DNA of 64,000 bases from Mucilaginibacter segetis (GTDB taxonomy: Bacteria; Bacteroidota; Bacteroidia; Sphingobacteriales; Sphingobacteriaceae): the NCBI RefSeq assembly GCF_016522075.1, contig NZ_JAEHFW010000001.1:310001-374000 (forward strand), in the 5' to 3' direction. Positions 24,732-34,224 of this stretch are shown here, piece after piece. The translations under genes were made by a program, and so were the position numbers. Position 1 is the first letter of the stretch. Every line of letters begins with the position of its first letter. The notes below the pieces were generated by a model, which was given only the letters and a program-made list of their open reading frames with translations, did no database searches and was not told the DNA's origin.

Positions 24732-26003
24732 ATGCTGCAAGTTAGTTATATCCGCGATAACAGAGAACAGGTTTTACAAGGTTTGGCTGTAAAAAATTTT
24801 AAACAGCCCGAATTGGTTGAAGAAGTGGTTGAACTGGATGAAAAACGCCGTCAAACGCAAAACCAGGTAGATAATGTTTCGGCGCAGGCAAATGCAGCAG
24901 CCAAACAGATAGGCGAACTGATGCGCAGCGGTAAAAAAGAAGAAGCCGAAGCTGTAAAAGCGAATACCGGAAAGTGGAAAGAGGAAATAAAACAACTGAA
25001 CGAGCAACTTGCAGCCATTGAGGAAGATCTTTCATCAAAAATTGTTTTGTTGCCAAATTTGCCCCACGCATCTGTACCGAAAGGTATAACTCCCGAAGAG
25101 AACGAAGTGGTTTTAGAGAATGGTAATAAGCCTGAATTACCTGCAAACGCGTTACCGCATTGGGAACTTGCAGCCAAATATAACCTGATAGATTTTGAAC
25201 TGGGCGTTAAAATAACCGGTGCCGGTTTCCCGGTATATAAAGGCAAAGGAGCAAAATTACAACGTGCGTTGATCAGCTTCTTTTTGGATGAGGCTGAAAA
25301 AGCCGGATACAGCGAGGTAATGCTGCCATTGATGGTAAATGAAGCATCGGGCTTTGGAACCGGGCAACTGCCCGATAAAGAAGGTCAGATGTATTTTGTA
25401 GGCCAGGATAATTTGTATTTGATACCTACCGCCGAAGTGCCTATTACCAATTTATACCGCGATGTTATACTTAAAGGTGACGAACTGCCTGTAAAAAATT
25501 GTGGATATACTCCGTGTTTTCGACGGGAGGCCGGTTCATACGGCGCGCATGTACGCGGCTTAAACCGTTTGCACCAATTTGATAAAGTGGAAATTGTACA
25601 GGTGGTGCATCCGGATGAATCTTACAATGTATTAGAGCAAATGAGCACTCATGTACAAAGTTTACTTCAAAAATTAGGATTGCCTTACAGGGTATTGCGC
25701 CTTTGCGGTGGCGATATGAGTTTCGCATCGGCTTTAACGTATGATATGGAAACCTGGAGCGCGGCACAACAACGGTGGCTGGAAGTTTCATCCGTATCAA
25801 ACTTTGAAACATTCCAGAGTAACCGCCTCAAACTTCGTTTCCGTAATGCAGAGGGTAAAACACAATTAGCGCATACTTTAAACGGCAGCGCGTTAGCATT
25901 GCCACGCATCGTAGCTACTTTATTAGAGAACAATCAAACCGAAACTGGTATAAAAATACCTGAGGCATTAGTGCCTTACACCAGGTTTGATATGATAGAT
26001 TAA
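24732..26003 (+). CDS. serS: Seryl-tRNA synthetase
   Basis: Class II aminoacyl-tRNA synthetase, 423 residues. The N-terminal tRNA-binding arm (about 30-105) is an antiparallel coiled coil rich in Glu, Lys and Gln. The catalytic domain shows motif 2 (FRREAGSYGAHVRGLNRLHQF) and motif 3 (LALPRIVATLLEN). The start was set at ATG 24732 (MLQVSYIRDN), which matches the conserved N-terminus; an upstream TTG would add six residues inside the promoter region. Confidence 0.97.
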   Translation: MLQVSYIRDNREQVLQGLAVKNFKQPELVEEVVELDEKRRQTQNQVDNVSAQANAAAKQIGELMRSGKKEEAEAVKANTGKWKEEIKQLNEQLAAIEEDLSSKIVLLPNLPHASVPKGITPEENEVVLENGNKPELPANALPHWELAAKYNLIDFELGVKITGAGFPVYKGKGAKLQRALISFFLDEAEKAGYSEVMLPLMVNEASGFGTGQLPDKEGQMYFVGQDNLYLIPTAEVPITNLYRDVILKGDELPVKNCGYTPCFRREAGSYGAHVRGLNRLHQFDKVEIVQVVHPDESYNVLEQMSTHVQSLLQKLGLPYRVLRLCGGDMSFASALTYDMETWSAAQQRWLEVSSVSNFETFQSNRLKLRFRNAEGKTQLAHTLNGSALALPRIVATLLENNQTETGIKIPEALVPYTRFDMID

Positions 26004-26014
26004 TAAAGTATTTG

Positions 26015-27832
26015 TCAGAGTCCTTTATTTATAGCTTCATAAATTGCGTCCTGTATACGCGGCCTTATGTTCATGGTGCCTAATTTATTACCAACGTTTG
26101 GATGCACCCGGTTTGATAAAAAGACATATACTAAGTTATATTTCGGATCAACCCAAACACAGGTGCCGGTGAAGCCTGTATGTCCGTATGTCATAGATGA
26201 TGCTAATTTTGAAGGGTAATTATGGTCTGCAACAGGGTCCCATCTGTCGAAACCCAAACCACGCCGGCTAACGTCAGACTGTTTAGCGGTAAATAGGTCT
26301 ACAGTTTCCGGCTTAATATATTGAATACCTCCATAGCTGCCCCGGTTTAACATCATTTGGTATAATATAGCCAGGTCGTTAGTATTAGCAAATAAGCCTG
26401 CGTGCCCGGCTACACCGCCCATAAGCGCGGCTGTAGGATCATGTACGTAACCATCAAGAAGAGCATGCCGGTATTCGCGGTCATTCTCTGTAGGGGGAAT
26501 TTGGCTGGCAGAGAAGCGATAAAGAGGCAAAAATCCTGCATCCTGCATACCCAGAGGATCATAAAAGTGGGTTTTTACGTAATCATTCAAAGGTGTGCTT
26601 GTGAGCGTTTCTTCTATTTGCTGCATAAAACACATGCTTAAATCGCTGTAAACATATTTTCCTCTGGTTCTTACAGGGGAATTAAGCATGTCGGGCCACA
26701 TCACATCCTCAAAGTAATTTTTCCGGAGGTAATAACCATCGTTTACCTTAGTTGGATATGAAGCTGATGAGTCTGCGCTGTGGTCACTTGGTTTTACTTT
26801 TTCAAATGTGGCTATATCAGGTATCAACCCTGCCTGGTGTTCTAATATCTCGCGTACGGTAAGGTCCTTTTTATTGGTATTGCGCGCCAGCGCTAAATAA
26901 GTACCTGCGGTAGAGTCAAGGTTTAGTTTCTGCAGATCGTACAACTGCATAGCTTCCATAGTAGTAGCCGATATTTTGGTCATGGATGCGAGGTCGAAAA
27001 TATCAGTTATCCTTTCAGGAATTTCATTACTGTAGGTATGGAAACCATAAGCTTTATTAAATATTACTTTACCATCCCTGGCAACCAGTACCACACAACC
27101 CGGTGTAGCATGGTTACTTATGGCTTCGCGTGCTATATCATCAATAGCCAACAAATTTTCCGACTTTATACCTGCATCTTCCGGAACAGTATATTGCAGT
27201 CTTATTTTTGTGGTTAAAAAGCCCGCATTCGCCTTATATTTTGTGGAATAGTTTTTTTTTAACCGTTGAGTAATTGGTACACCCCCAAATACTGCCTGAG
27301 CACTGTATAAAGCCGCAACAGGTGAAACTCTTGATGACCATATTATGGGAGCATTGATATTATTTAATTTGATAAGCGAAGATCCGTTTCCCCAATAATA
27401 AATAATAACGTTTTTGAGCGGCTCATTAGTGGTTATAAAATTTAATATTTGCTGATTATTCAGATCGGCATCCGTAAGTTGAATAATCAACATATTATAG
27501 AATCGTGTATCCTGATCTAAATTACCAATTGACTTGGCTCCAAGGTAATTAGTTCCATCCAGGGTATCAATCTGTGTATATTTATTAAGTAAACTATCAA
27601 ATGCATGGGCATATATATCCGAAAAATGTATGCTTATTGCTTTGAGGTCGTTAAGATTTTGTATTGGTATTAACTGTTTCTCATTATTTAATAAAACGGT
27701 GCTTTGTTCAACAGCGGTTTGTTCTTTGAGATAAGCTTTACCGGTTAAAGGAGGGTTTTGAGCACATGCTGAATTGAAAATAATAAAACCTAAAAATAAT
27801 ACGCAAACTAAACTTCTCTTATTTCCTCTCAT
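26015..27832 (-). CDS. Serine hydrolase (class C beta-lactamase fold) with N-terminal GH3-like leftover domain
   Basis: Exported protein with a signal peptide and possible lipoprotein Cys in NSACAQ. The C-terminal 400 residues form a beta-lactamase/transpeptidase-like domain with SMTK (active-site Ser, about 283-286 from this start), YSD as the second motif and HTG as the third. The first 170 mature residues (VLLNNEKQLIPI and onward) resemble the C-terminal alpha/beta domain of GH3 beta-N-acetylhexosaminidases, which in this phylum are often fused to just this hydrolase; here the GH3 catalytic barrel is absent. It probably acts on cell-wall peptides. The start is either 27832 (MRGNK) or 27847; both overlap the end of the amidohydrolase gene, so the two are probably translationally coupled. 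Confidence 0.85.
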   Translation of the reverse strand: MRGNKRSLVCVLFLGFIIFNSACAQNPPLTGKAYLKEQTAVEQSTVLLNNEKQLIPIQNLNDLKAISIHFSDIYAHAFDSLLNKYTQIDTLDGTNYLGAKSIGNLDQDTRFYNMLIIQLTDADLNNQQILNFITTNEPLKNVIIYYWGNGSSLIKLNNINAPIIWSSRVSPVAALYSAQAVFGGVPITQRLKKNYSTKYKANAGFLTTKIRLQYTVPEDAGIKSENLLAIDDIAREAISNHATPGCVVLVARDGKVIFNKAYGFHTYSNEIPERITDIFDLASMTKISATTMEAMQLYDLQKLNLDSTAGTYLALARNTNKKDLTVREILEHQAGLIPDIATFEKVKPSDHSADSSASYPTKVNDGYYLRKNYFEDVMWPDMLNSPVRTRGKYVYSDLSMCFMQQIEETLTSTPLNDYVKTHFYDPLGMQDAGFLPLYRFSASQIPPTENDREYRHALLDGYVHDPTAALMGGVAGHAGLFANTNDLAILYQMMLNRGSYGGIQYIKPETVDLFTAKQSDVSRRGLGFDRWDPVADHNYPSKLASSMTYGHTGFTGTCVWVDPKYNLVYVFLSNRVHPNVGNKLGTMNIRPRIQDAIYEAINKGL

Positions 27833-29450
27833 AAACTTTAACGCCATTTACATATGTTTTTATTACTTTAACATTAGGCAATTCACTTTCTTTTGCTTTC
27901 ATAATATCTTTATCCAATATTACAAAATCCGCGTATTTGCCCGGTTCAATACTGCCCTTTTCCTTCTCTTCAAAATTTGCCCGGGCAGCCCACATGGTCA
28001 TTCCCCGCAGGGCTTCTACACGGTTAAGCGCATTTTCGGGCTGAAAACCACCTTCCGGGAAACCTTTCAGATCCTTACGGGCAACCGCAGCATAAAACGT
28101 ATACATCGGGTTAATGTTTTCTACCGGAAAATCGGTACCTAACGGTATCCATCCATTTTGCTTTAACAATTCTTTATAAGCATATGCTGTTTTCAGACGA
28201 GCTGTTCCCAACCGTTTGCCTGCCCAATACATATCAGATGTGGCATGAGTAGGTTGTACGGAAGGTATAATACTGAAATCGCCAAAATAATTAATATCCT
28301 CGGGCGAAACGATTTGTGCATGTTCTATCCGCCACCGCTTATCGTTTTTCCCTTTTAATGTTTTAGCGTAGATTTTCAGCATCACCCTGTTAGCGGAATC
28401 GCCAATAGCGTGCGTACACATTTGGAAGCCTTTATCAGCAATCATTTTTGCTACCTCTTCAAAGTGTTCTTTACTGCTCAATAAAAAGCCGTTCCAGTTT
28501 TTTTGATCAGAATAGGGCTTAAGTAAACACGCCCCGCGTGAACCCAGGGCGCCATCGGCATAAACCTTAAAGGCCCTTACATTTAAACCGGGCGTTTTGT
28601 AAGCACCATGGCTAAATAAATAATCATAATTTTCTTTCTTATCGGCCAGCATTACATACATACGCATTTTTAGCGCGCCTTTATGTTGCAACTGTGCAAT
28701 AGTATTTATTATGGTGTAGGGCAACCCGCAATCATCTACCGTTGTTAAGCCTGCCGCAAAACAGTTTTTTTGTGCATCTAACAAAGCCGATTGTGTTACC
28801 TGTTCGGTTGGTTCGGGTATTTTACGGGTTACTATACCCACTGCATTATCAATAAGTACACCCGTAAGTTTACCTTTAATAGTTTCAATAGTCCCGCCAA
28901 TAATAGTTTGCCCGGGTTTAATGCCGGCTATATCTAATGCGGCCTGATTGGCTATAGCCGCGTGTCCGTCAATACGACTTAATATAACCGGCCTTACCGG
29001 GAATAAAGAATCGAGTTTCGCTTTATCAGGAAATTGTTTTTTAGTCCATACGTTTTGATCCCAGCCATTGCCAATTACCCATCCTTCGGTATTATGCCTT
29101 GCATATGTATTTACTTTTTCTACAACGTCGTCCCAACTTTTGCTTCCGGTAAGTTTAACTTCCTGTAAGCCCAATCCGTATTCATAAAAGTGCGCGTGGG
29201 CATCTATAAAGCCCGGATAAATTGCTTTACCACCGGCATCAATAACTTCATGAGCAAAATATTTTTTTTCTAAATCTTGTGTATTGCCAACAGCAACTAT
29301 TTTTCCCTGGTTTACAACAAACGCCTGCGCCGTTGAAAAAGCACTATCCACTGTATAAACTACCGCGTTTTTTATTAACAGGTCGGCGTTGTATTCTTTT
29401 TGTTTGCATGCCGTAATAAGTACCAATAACAGCGGCCATAATTTCTTCAT
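27819..29450 (-). CDS. Amidohydrolase family lipoprotein (YtcJ-like)
   Basis: Metal-dependent hydrolase of 543 residues with the amidohydrolase-3 layout. The lipoprotein signal ends in LITAC (Cys15), which is unusual for an otherwise soluble enzyme family and places it at a membrane. The metal motif HAH is in FIDAHAHFYEYG, with further ligand candidates in RIDGHAAI, MCTHAIGDSAN, RIEHAQ and LGTDFPVENINP. The C-terminus has the short beta sandwich (EPGKYADFVILDKDIM). The substrate is unknown; YtcJ-like proteins are often annotated as formamidase-like without proof. It overlaps the following serine hydrolase gene by 14-29 bases. Confidence 0.88.
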   Translation of the reverse strand: MKKLWPLLLVLITACKQKEYNADLLIKNAVVYTVDSAFSTAQAFVVNQGKIVAVGNTQDLEKKYFAHEVIDAGGKAIYPGFIDAHAHFYEYGLGLQEVKLTGSKSWDDVVEKVNTYARHNTEGWVIGNGWDQNVWTKKQFPDKAKLDSLFPVRPVILSRIDGHAAIANQAALDIAGIKPGQTIIGGTIETIKGKLTGVLIDNAVGIVTRKIPEPTEQVTQSALLDAQKNCFAAGLTTVDDCGLPYTIINTIAQLQHKGALKMRMYVMLADKKENYDYLFSHGAYKTPGLNVRAFKVYADGALGSRGACLLKPYSDQKNWNGFLLSSKEHFEEVAKMIADKGFQMCTHAIGDSANRVMLKIYAKTLKGKNDKRWRIEHAQIVSPEDINYFGDFSIIPSVQPTHATSDMYWAGKRLGTARLKTAYAYKELLKQNGWIPLGTDFPVENINPMYTFYAAVARKDLKGFPEGGFQPENALNRVEALRGMTMWAARANFEEKEKGSIEPGKYADFVILDKDIMKAKESELPNVKVIKTYVNGVKVYERK

Positions 29451-29574
29451 ATATTTTAACAGATGGATGTAATTATATAAACGTAAATATTATATACAAG
29501 TATGTAAGGGTAAAGTTATGCCATCATTTATTTAATTTAGCATCGAAAACGAAAATGGAGGGAAATTTTTTTAA

Positions 29575-31431
29575 ATGCCAGATATAATACAGCTTTTACC
29601 GGATGCCGTTGCCAACCAAATTGCCGCAGGCGAAGTAGTGCAAAGACCGGCGTCTGCCGTGAAGGAATTAATTGAGAATGCAATAGATGCGGGTGCTGAT
29701 AAGATACAATTGATACTTAAGGATGCCGGAAAGGCATTGATACAGGTTATTGATAATGGTTGTGGTATGAGTGTGACTGATGCGCGGATGTGTTTTGAGC
29801 GGCATGCCACATCGAAAATACGCAAGGCGGATGATCTTTTTGCTATACGCACCATGGGTTTCAGGGGCGAAGCTATGGCCTCAATAGCAGCTATTGCACA
29901 GGTGGAGTTAAAAACCCGCCGTTATGAAGATGAATTAGGCACAAATATTTTTATAGAAGGATCGGAGGTTTTGAAGCAGGAACCCTGCCAGGCTATTACA
30001 GGTACATCCATAGCCATAAAAAACCTGTTTTATAATACACCGGCACGGCGGAATTTTTTGAAAAGTAACCCCGTTGAGATGCGGCATATTATTGATGAAT
30101 TTCAACGTGTTGCCTTAGCTAATCCTTTGGTGCATTTCACAATGCATCATGACGGGCAGGAGGTATATCATTTACCTTCGGCGGTATTAAAGCAACGCAT
30201 TGTTCACTTATTTGGGAATAATTATAATCAGCGGCTGGTACCTGTAGAAGAAGATACCAGTATAATTAAACTACATGGGTTTGTTGGCAAACCTGAATTT
30301 GCACGCAAAACCCGTGGAGAGCAATTCTTTTTTGTAAACAATCGCTTTGTAAAGGATGCTTACTTAAATCATGCGGTGCTTACAGCATTTCAGGAATTGT
30401 TACAGGATGAGACTTATCCGTTATATGTTCTTTTTATAGATATTGATCCTTCAAAAATTGATATTAATGTACATCCTACCAAAACCGAGATCAAATATCA
30501 GGATGAAAAGGCTATCTACGCCATTATACGCTCGGCTGTAAAACGATCATTAGGAAAATACAATATTACACCTACACTTGATTTTGACCAGGAAAACAGT
30601 ATCGGCCATTTAATAACGCCAAAGCCGTTTGAAGAGATCGTACAACCATCCATAGCCTTTAATCCGGATTTTAATCCTTTTGCTGCAGAACAAAAGCGCG
30701 AAAAAAATAGTGATGCTTTTTTTAAAGAGAATAAAGATCATCGTACAGCTATCCCCCGGAATTGGGACACGCTATACGAGATAAGCCGTAAAGATGAAAC
30801 GGTGCAGCATGAAATGCATCAGCAAAAAAGCATCCCGGTAGCCGAGCAGGAGATAACAAAATCGAGCGAGCGGCAATTTTTCCAGGTGCATAACCGGTTT
30901 ATTTTATCGCAAATAAAATCGGGATTTATGCTGATCAATCAGCAAGCGGCACATGAGCGAATTTTATACGAACGGTTTTTGCAACAATTGCAAAATCATT
31001 CCGGTATAAGTCAGCAAAGTCTTTTTCCGCAATCTGTTACACTAAACAGCAGTGATTTTGAGTTATTGAGAGAGCTTTTGCCTGATATAAAGGCACTCGG
31101 ATTTGATATCAGGGAATTTGGGCCGAATACCGTAGTTGTTGATGGTATTCCCGCAGATATAAACAATGCAAGTGAACACGAGTTACTTGAACAGCTATTA
31201 GAGGGGTTTAAGAAAAACCTTGAAATATTAAAGTTAGATAAACGCGATAATCTTGCACGCTCACTTGCCAGAAATGCTGCCATAAAAACAGGAGCTAAAT
31301 TATCTATGGAAGAAATGAATCAGCTTATTGATCAGCTTTTTGCCTGCCAGATGCCAAATTTGGCTTTAAACGGAAAGCCTGTAATTACTACCTTTACCCT
31401 CACTGAGCTGGCTGAAAGATTTGAAAAATAG
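29575..31431 (+). CDS. mutL: DNA mismatch repair protein MutL
   Basis: GHKL ATPase that couples mismatch recognition to strand incision. N-terminal motifs are intact: ELIENAIDAG (31-40), DNGCGM (60-65), HATSKI (77-82) and GFRGEA (95-100). The C-terminal dimerisation domain begins near residue 425. The endonuclease motif DQHA(x)2E(x)4E reads NQQAAHERILYE here (455-466), with Asp replaced by Asn and His by Gln, so incision activity is questionable; the later element ACQMPNLALNGKP is present. Length 618 is normal. It is followed by two rhomboid genes, the first 25 bases downstream. Confidence 0.95.
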   Translation: MPDIIQLLPDAVANQIAAGEVVQRPASAVKELIENAIDAGADKIQLILKDAGKALIQVIDNGCGMSVTDARMCFERHATSKIRKADDLFAIRTMGFRGEAMASIAAIAQVELKTRRYEDELGTNIFIEGSEVLKQEPCQAITGTSIAIKNLFYNTPARRNFLKSNPVEMRHIIDEFQRVALANPLVHFTMHHDGQEVYHLPSAVLKQRIVHLFGNNYNQRLVPVEEDTSIIKLHGFVGKPEFARKTRGEQFFFVNNRFVKDAYLNHAVLTAFQELLQDETYPLYVLFIDIDPSKIDINVHPTKTEIKYQDEKAIYAIIRSAVKRSLGKYNITPTLDFDQENSIGHLITPKPFEEIVQPSIAFNPDFNPFAAEQKREKNSDAFFKENKDHRTAIPRNWDTLYEISRKDETVQHEMHQQKSIPVAEQEITKSSERQFFQVHNRFILSQIKSGFMLINQQAAHERILYERFLQQLQNHSGISQQSLFPQSVTLNSSDFELLRELLPDIKALGFDIREFGPNTVVVDGIPADINNASEHELLEQLLEGFKKNLEILKLDKRDNLARSLARNAAIKTGAKLSMEEMNQLIDQLFACQMPNLALNGKPVITTFTLTELAERFEK

Positions 31432-31456
31432 CCGGCCTTAAATTTAATATATAAAT

Positions 31457-32158
31457 ATGCGATCACCATTTGCCAATATTCCACCAGTAGTAAAAAATCT
31501 GCTTATTATAAACGTGCTGTTTTTTGTAGCAACTTATGCTTTAAGAGCACAATTTGATATGGTGGCGAATCTTTCGGCCTTTTATTTCGATTCTCCTTTT
31601 TTTAAACCCTGGCAGGTTATTACCTATATGTTCATGCATGCGGGGTTTGAACACATCTTTTTTAATATGTTCGCCTTATTTATGTTCGGCCCAATGGTGG
31701 AGTATACCTTAGGATCTAAAAAGTTTTTTAATTATTACTTTATAACAGGAATAGGCGCGTTAGCATTACACATGCTGGTGCAGGCTATTCAGATATATAG
31801 CATACTTGGAACTTTTACAGCAACTGGCATGGGTATGATGCCCAATATAAGCCAGGCGGATCTCAATACCTTACAAGGGCTTTATAGTACGCCAATATTG
31901 GGGGTATCGGGAGCAGTATTCGGCATTTTAGTTGCATTTGGCATGTTGTTTCCGGATGTGGAAATGATGATCTTGTTCATCCCCGTTCCTATTAAGGCTA
32001 AATATGTGGTGTTAGGATATGTGGCCATTGAATTATTTTCCGGGTTTGGCCGTTTTCAGGGCGATTCGGTAGCGCATTTTGCTCATCTCGGCGGAGCCTT
32101 GTTTGGGTATTTAATGTTAAAAATATGGGGTGTGCGAAGACCAAATAAATTTTATTAG
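31457..32158 (+). CDS. Rhomboid family intramembrane serine protease
   Basis: Six-span rhomboid of 233 residues. The oxyanion-region motif HAGFEHIFFN (61-70), catalytic Ser151 in GVSGAVFG and catalytic His210 in HFAHLGGALFGY are all present, so it should be active. It would cleave transmembrane segments within the inner membrane; the substrate is unknown. It lies 25 bases after mutL and 30 bases before a second rhomboid gene. Tandem rhomboids are frequent in Bacteroidota. Confidence 0.93.
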   Translation: MRSPFANIPPVVKNLLIINVLFFVATYALRAQFDMVANLSAFYFDSPFFKPWQVITYMFMHAGFEHIFFNMFALFMFGPMVEYTLGSKKFFNYYFITGIGALALHMLVQAIQIYSILGTFTATGMGMMPNISQADLNTLQGLYSTPILGVSGAVFGILVAFGMLFPDVEMMILFIPVPIKAKYVVLGYVAIELFSGFGRFQGDSVAHFAHLGGALFGYLMLKIWGVRRPNKFY

Positions 32159-32188
32159 TAGGAACTTAAGAGTAAGGTATAGTAAATC

Positions 32189-33070
32189 ATGAGTACCATT
32201 TGGCAAGAGTTACAATATAAAATGCTGCGATCAGGCAATAAGCTGAATTTGCTTATTGGTATTAATATTATTGTTTTTTTGGCAGTGTATGTACCGGCTG
32301 TTATAGAGCAGTTATTATTTAGTGGTTTTGGCAATAGTGTTATCATCGCATTTGCTGACAATTACCTGCAATTACCTGCTTACCTCCCTAAACTACTATA
32401 CCGTTTTTGGACGCCCTTAACCTATATGTTTATGCATGCCGGTATTTTGCACATTTTGTTCAATATGCTTTGGTTGTATTGGATGGGGCAAATTTTTGAA
32501 GAGTATCTTGGTAATAAGCGAACTATAGGGCTTTATTTAATGGGCGGACTGGCAGGTGGCTTTCTGTTCGTGGCATGTTTTAACATACTGCCCGCATTTA
32601 CCAATTTAAATGCAGCAGCAGTAAGCAGCGTGGTAGGCGCGTCGGCAAGTGTAATGGCGATAATAGTTGCTACAGCAACCCTTTTACCCGACTATACCAT
32701 ATCATTGATATTTATAGGCCCCGTAAAGTTAAAATGGCTGGTGTTGATTTATGTTATTATAGATTTCCTGGGCATCGCAGGAAGTAATCCGGGTGGAGAA
32801 ATAGCACATTTAGGCGGAGCATTGGTTGGCTTTATTTATATAAAGCAGTTACAAAAAGGAAATGACTGGATAGGGAAGCTGAATAAAATATTTACACGGA
32901 AATCAACAATGAAGGTGGTTTCTCATCAGCATTCGCAAAAAAAAGCGCCAGTTTATCCCCGACAAGACGAGGTTGACCGTATTTTAGATAAGATATCAAG
33001 CTCGGGATATGACAGCCTGAGCAAGCAAGAAAAGGAAACCCTATTCAGAGCCAGCAATAATGAAAGGTAA
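32189..33070 (+). CDS. Rhomboid family intramembrane serine protease, second copy
   Basis: Longer rhomboid of 293 residues. HAGILHILFN (83-92), Ser152 in GASASV and His207 in IAHLGGALVGF mark the active site; the usual GxSG is GASA here. The membrane domain ends near residue 220 and is followed by a cytoplasmic tail of about 70 residues, rich in Lys/Gln/Ser, whose end (VDRILDKISSSGYDSLSKQEKETL) looks like the helix found at the end of many Bacteroidota rhomboids. The gene overlaps the following EEP gene by 11 bases. Confidence 0.92.
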   Translation: MSTIWQELQYKMLRSGNKLNLLIGINIIVFLAVYVPAVIEQLLFSGFGNSVIIAFADNYLQLPAYLPKLLYRFWTPLTYMFMHAGILHILFNMLWLYWMGQIFEEYLGNKRTIGLYLMGGLAGGFLFVACFNILPAFTNLNAAAVSSVVGASASVMAIIVATATLLPDYTISLIFIGPVKLKWLVLIYVIIDFLGIAGSNPGGEIAHLGGALVGFIYIKQLQKGNDWIGKLNKIFTRKSTMKVVSHQHSQKKAPVYPRQDEVDRILDKISSSGYDSLSKQEKETLFRASNNER

Positions 33071-34169
33071 AAGAAAGTTAACCTTTATTGATAAGCTATT
33101 TTTATGGCTGAATTATTTGCTGTGCCTGGCTTTACTGCTTAGTTATTTATCGCCCTATATCAATCCGGAAAAGTTTTGGGTTATCGCTTTTTTTGGTTTG
33201 GCTTATCCACCATTATTATTGGCTAACTTAATTATGCTGGCTTACTGGCTGATAAGAAAAAGCCGTTTAGTGCTTTTGCCTGTAATAACCATATTAGTTG
33301 GCTGGAATGTGCTTTGTAATAATATAGGATTGCGTTTTCCGACAGAGACAAGCAATTCAAAAGGTGCGGACCAATTGCGTGTGATGACTTATAATGTACA
33401 CGATTTTAAACCTTATGGATCAAACAATGATATATCAACCAAGCACGAAATACTGGAAATAATAAGTAAAAGCGCGCCGGATGTTATTGGGATACAAGAG
33501 TTTTATACACGCAAACGCGGCCAATATGACATGTTAGATTCCATGAAAAAAATAATGGGGACAAACTTTTACTATTTTGAACCCTTTGATGTAAGTTATG
33601 ATCAGGCTTCCGGCATGGCTGTTTTTTCCAGGTATCCTATAATTAAATCAGGGTTAGTAAAACTGCCGACAAATGATATTGGTAATCAATGTTTATATAT
33701 CGACATACAAAAAGGTAACAATAAAATAAGGATATATAGCATGCATTTGCAGTCTATCCGTTTTGAACCCGAGGATTATAAATATTTGGGAGATCTGTCA
33801 AAAACCGGGAAAACAAATATGCATGCCACCAAAAGGCTGGGTAGTAAATTAAAAATTGCCTTTATAAAAAGAAGCAGACAGGTTATTGCCATTAAAGCGC
33901 ATACAAAAACATGCCCTTATCCTTATGTTATTTCGGGTGACTTTAATGATACGCCGGCCTCATTTGCCGTAAATCAGATGGCAAAGGGATTAAAAAATAG
34001 TTTTCGCGAAAAAGGTTCAGGTTTGGGACGTACCTATAACGGTGATTTCCCTAATTATCAGATAGATTACATTATGGCAAGTCCTCAATTTGAGGTGGTA
34101 AACTATCAGATCGTTAAACGGAGACTGTCTGACCATTACCCGGTTTTTACTGACCTTATATTAAATTAG
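33060..34169 (+). CDS. Endonuclease/exonuclease/phosphatase family protein, membrane-anchored
   Basis: EEP-fold hydrolase of 369 residues. Two or three N-terminal membrane spans (about 12-30, 37-62 and 70-85) anchor the enzyme. The catalytic domain starts near 108 with VMTYNVHDF, then GIQEF (metal Glu), SMHLQS, SGDFND and the final SDHYPVF (catalytic Asp-His). The substrate could be phosphodiester lipid headgroups or nucleic acid; the membrane anchor favours an extracytoplasmic role. It overlaps the upstream rhomboid gene by 11 bases, indicating coupled translation. Confidence 0.87.
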   Translation: MKGKRKLTFIDKLFLWLNYLLCLALLLSYLSPYINPEKFWVIAFFGLAYPPLLLANLIMLAYWLIRKSRLVLLPVITILVGWNVLCNNIGLRFPTETSNSKGADQLRVMTYNVHDFKPYGSNNDISTKHEILEIISKSAPDVIGIQEFYTRKRGQYDMLDSMKKIMGTNFYYFEPFDVSYDQASGMAVFSRYPIIKSGLVKLPTNDIGNQCLYIDIQKGNNKIRIYSMHLQSIRFEPEDYKYLGDLSKTGKTNMHATKRLGSKLKIAFIKRSRQVIAIKAHTKTCPYPYVISGDFNDTPASFAVNQMAKGLKNSFREKGSGLGRTYNGDFPNYQIDYIMASPQFEVVNYQIVKRRLSDHYPVFTDLILN

Positions 34170-34211
34170 TTGAACCCAAACAGAATAGAATAAACTGCTG
34201 ACGGAAAATTG

Positions 34212-34219
34212 TAAGTTTG
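34212..34219 (+). promoter_or_regulatory. Candidate -7 box TAAGTTTG of cysS, 5 bases before ATG
   Basis: Exact TAnnTTTG match ending five bases before the cysS ATG, which would place transcription start at or next to the start codon. No TTG at ideal spacing. Confidence 0.5.
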
Positions 34220-34224
34220 CGCAC

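Noticed and set aside
29533..29540. -7 box TAATTTAG before mutL
   Set aside because: One mismatch to TAnnTTTG and no TTG at the right spacing; not listed.
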